DNA of 64,000 nucleotides from Liolophura sinensis. Taxonomy: Eukaryota > Mollusca > Polyplacophora > Chitonida > Chitonidae. Positions 61,184-64,000 of this stretch are shown here, piece by piece (positions within the stretch are counted from its first letter, which is position 1; the number at the start of each line of letters is the position of its first letter). The DNA lies in NCBI RefSeq assembly GCF_032854445.1, contig NC_088296.1, positions 11,260,706 to 11,324,705 of the forward strand, written 5' to 3'. The notes under the pieces are model-generated. The model was not told the DNA's origin and made no database searches. It saw only the letters and a program-made list of their open reading frames with translations. A program made the position numbers and the translations under genes.

Positions 61184-61250
61184 TGGGGTTTTTGAGGGTT
61201 ACTTGTCATAATGCCATCGCGGCTCTGGTTTTAATTTCCATGGTGTAACG
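61184..61250 (+). repeat. Unclassified interspersed repeat D, copy 3 (partial)
   Basis: GTCATAATGCCATCG, GGCTCTGGTTTTAATTTCC and ATGGTGTAACG align with TTATAATACCATCG, GCTCAGGTTTTAATC and ATGCTGTAAG of the copy at 26757. The TTTCACCGG part of the family is missing. Confidence 0.6.
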
Positions 61251-63480
61251 TTTTGTGTTGGTGATACGATTGGTGCTAATATCCAGTGACTGTTTGGGAC
61301 GTTATATCTGGTGTCGTTTTATATTCCTTCTATCAAAATTACTTTAATTTAGATTTCCAGACAAAAATGCCCACACCTACCGGACTACCCTTGTTTGTAT
61401 GACGGACATATAGACAGATGTAGGAAAACAAACGACAGACGGAGACACTAACAGATTGGGGGATAAAGAATGAGACGCCTAGAGAGATAGAAAAACGGGT
61501 AGCGCTATTTCCGTTTATCCCTTGTCTTTCCAGGCAGTTTAAAACCACGCATAAGTGAAATTTGGGGAGTCTGGCTTCAACAAAATACAGCGTAGAGTAA
61601 ATGTGAACAATTAAGCACAGGTCTCCTGTTTCACAGCTGCCTAAGTCTGGAATCAAAGAGCCATAGAGCCAGACCGCGGGCATGTTTGCCAAGAAACGGA
61701 AACGCAGTTCCCTTCCCCTCCCAACCTCACCCCCATTCCATTCTACACCAACTCCATTTACTCAACGAAACGCTTCTTGTATACCACAGTGTCAAGATAG
61801 CAATCAGTGCTGCCTACGACTTCGTGAACGAAAGCTTGTAGAAACTCATCGGGTCTGTGATATTATCGGAACTATCTTCAGCGCACCAATGTTCTGCAGA
61901 CCTCTCCCCAGAAAGCACTGCAGTCATAACGGAGACAAGTCCGATTACCTGATATTTATTCCAAGGCCTAGTTTCTGACTAAGTTTACGTTTGGGGCGAG
62001 AACTTGATACATCTGCTCATGTCAACATGGTTTTAAAAGGTCTTTCGCACCCACTAAATCAGTTAAGTCTACACAGTCGAATGTAACCATGCCTTTGTAG
62101 TATGTACATGTGAACACAGAAAATCGATTCTGAATACTGTTGCAAGCATTATGGAAATCTGGTATAACACAGGTATAATTCAGACAGCCGTCTGTCTTAT
62201 TTATGCTAATCTGTGAATTGCGATGCCCTGTGTATACACAACACAATTTTAATGTAACTACTTGTTTTTCATGAATATTCATAACCTATGTAACCGTTCT
62301 TCACATATAAAACACCATGTCTCAGGCCAGAAACAAGGCCATAAGCAAGCCTTCTTTGTTATGTGTAGATTGACAACTCATAACCATGAGGAGAAATTAA
62401 CTTATTCCTGCCAGTTTAAGTCACAGGGTAGAGCATAATGTTCAGTGCCCACGGCAAGGCTTTCTAGTGAGGCAGCACCAGAATCTGGCAATGACTGGGA
62501 CAGGCCTAGCCTGGTACGTTGTGAAAACAATAAAGAACAAGGCTATTTTCTTTGTTAACCCCATCCATTCTTGATCTAATGTGTTAGGAAATCTTTATTT
62601 TACTGGTTTGCTGTTTTAAGAAAAGAGTAAAATGCCATACAATTTTTAAAAAATATGTTTAAATAAATATTTTCTTGTATTTTGTATGTTCATATGTACA
62701 GTCTAAAGGCTTAATATACTATCCATTCTCAAAAATACCCTTCGTACCGCGTGCTATTCCTGATTAAACACGTTTGATTAAATTGTGCAAGATGGCTTGA
62801 ATACCGTGTAGCACGATCGCTGGTGGTGATTTTAGAACAACAAGCCTATGATCGTTTTTGGTGGACAAAAAAATAATGGACAAAAAAGTTCAAGTGCAGT
62901 GACTATATTCTAGTGTCCAAAAAGCATTCGTGTCCCATAACTCTACACTCAAGCAGGAAATCGTTTGTCCGATTTACTCTTAAATTTACATGCCGCAAAA
63001 ACGCCCAAGGCATTTCGTTTTATTGTAGAACTGCCAACCCATTAAAGATTTTTTCCTTGCTTCAGGTAATTGCCGGTGTGGGGAAAGGCTATACTCGACT
63101 TGATTCCAAATCGCCTTAAGAGTAATCTGATATTATTAACGAAAATCAGGCTTCAAGCAATGTTCAAGTGTACACAGATATATTCTGCACAGCTCACTTT
63201 AACACTAAGCTTTCCTTTTTCATGGACACTGGAAAGAAGAAAAAAAAAACCCTTGTATTAACAGTATCGTGTAAAATGTACGTTTACACTAACAAGTTGG
63301 AGTGTGTCATTCTAATTTCCTTGGGCAAGGATTTACAGACTTACTCTGAGTTAATGTCGCCTTTAATGTTAAATGTCGTTTTCGAATGTGTCTTTGTGTA
63401 AGACATTCGTCTAAATGCCGAAATATTTATAGTGCCACCTCAATGGAAAGCCTGATCTTGGACTATCAACAAGTTCCGGT
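61251..63480. other. Non-coding stretch
   Basis: A 117-codon minus-strand frame (61339-61692) and a 98-codon plus-strand frame (61682-61978) have no recognised domain or exon context. No repeat family copy was found. Confidence 0.4.
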
Positions 63481-63621
63481 CGTGAGGAAGAGTGCAAGCA
63501 ACCTGCAGACGAACGTGGTTTTAACGGGTCTCACTCCGGTTTCCTCCCGCCACAATACTAGCCGCCTTCGTATAAGTGAAATGATCTTGAGTTCTGCGTA
63601 AAACGAACAATAAAATAAATA
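63481..63621 (+). mobile_element. SINE family A, 5'-truncated copy
   Basis: CAAGCAACCTGCAGACGA, CGGTTTCCTCCCGCCACAAT, CGTATAAGTGAAATGATCTT and a short AATAAAATAAAT end. The head is missing and the tail is short. Confidence 0.87.
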
Positions 63622-64000
63622 CTCAAAATATAACTCAATTTAATTCTTCAGCGTGTCGGAGTAACAGCGCAGGCTCCATCACCAACAAAGAAACAAGAAA
63701 AAGTCAGAAAAGTGTGGTTGAAAAAATACTGATCAATGTCTAATGCTTCGTGGTAGTCATTGCCATCCCATACCTACTGAGAAAAACTAAAAAATAAACA
63801 TGTGTAAATTCTGGAAATACAGAATACATGCAATGAGCTTATTCAAGCGCCTTTGTGTTTCTTTGTTTGATCTTGTGTCAGGCCTATCGCTGATCTGGGA
63901 GTTAAACAAGCCAGTTGGTTCTCATCTTTACTCCCCGATAGTGGTATCCTTGCACTCTGCTAAGAAAAAAAAAACGACGTAAGACTTCACTCATCGATTA
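63622..64000. other. Non-coding end of window
   Basis: A 60-codon plus-strand frame (63800-63982) starts soon after an A-rich patch and has no recognised features. Nothing else was seen. Confidence 0.4.

Noticed and set aside
61339-61692. 117-codon open frame on the minus strand
   Set aside because: No domain, motif or exon evidence.

Overview
This window is eukaryotic genomic DNA. It is AT-rich and mostly non-coding, shows no operon-like gene packing, and is dense with short interspersed elements (SINEs), inverted-repeat elements and satellite-like arrays. The SINEs have tRNA-like heads and either (AAAT)n or (ACTC)n tails. Elements with this layout are abundant in molluscs, especially bivalves, so a marine mollusc or another lophotrochozoan is the best guess. 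No species can be named from the sequence.

Only one protein-coding segment can be supported. It is the first coding exon, on the minus strand (18742-19426), of a natriuretic-peptide-receptor / receptor guanylyl cyclase type protein. The exon carries a signal peptide and the membrane-distal lobe of an extracellular ligand-binding domain, and it ends at a phase-1 GT donor. The rest of the gene (second lobe, membrane segment and any cytoplasmic domains) must lie at lower coordinates on the minus strand or outside the window. No later exon was recognised, so the function of the whole protein is inferred from the N-terminal 228 codons. The other open reading frames are short, low-complexity or repeat-derived, and none was recognised as a gene.

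Layout: 1-4153 is unique sequence with a 200-N assembly gap (414-613). 4154-4694 is a cluster of opposed SINE copies. 7294-7549, 11319-11594 and 16736-17008 are three elements of about 256-276 bp with long terminal inverted repeats, which look like MITEs. 8786-9080 is a TATG/TG microsatellite. 13007-13524 is a second opposed SINE pair. 18.7-19.9 kb holds the receptor exon and a possible promoter. 24-64 kb is intergenic or intronic sequence with most of the 21 SINE family A copies, four family B copies, one family C copy, a three-copy unclassified repeat (family D), and tandem arrays with periods of 46, about 52-106, 115, 6, 41 and 21 bp.

I found no convincing undescribed multi-gene system. 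The items most worth following up are the three hairpin elements with ungapped arms of 40-74 bp, the unclassified family D repeat, the SINE family whose head resembles tRNA-Pro, and the receptor exon.
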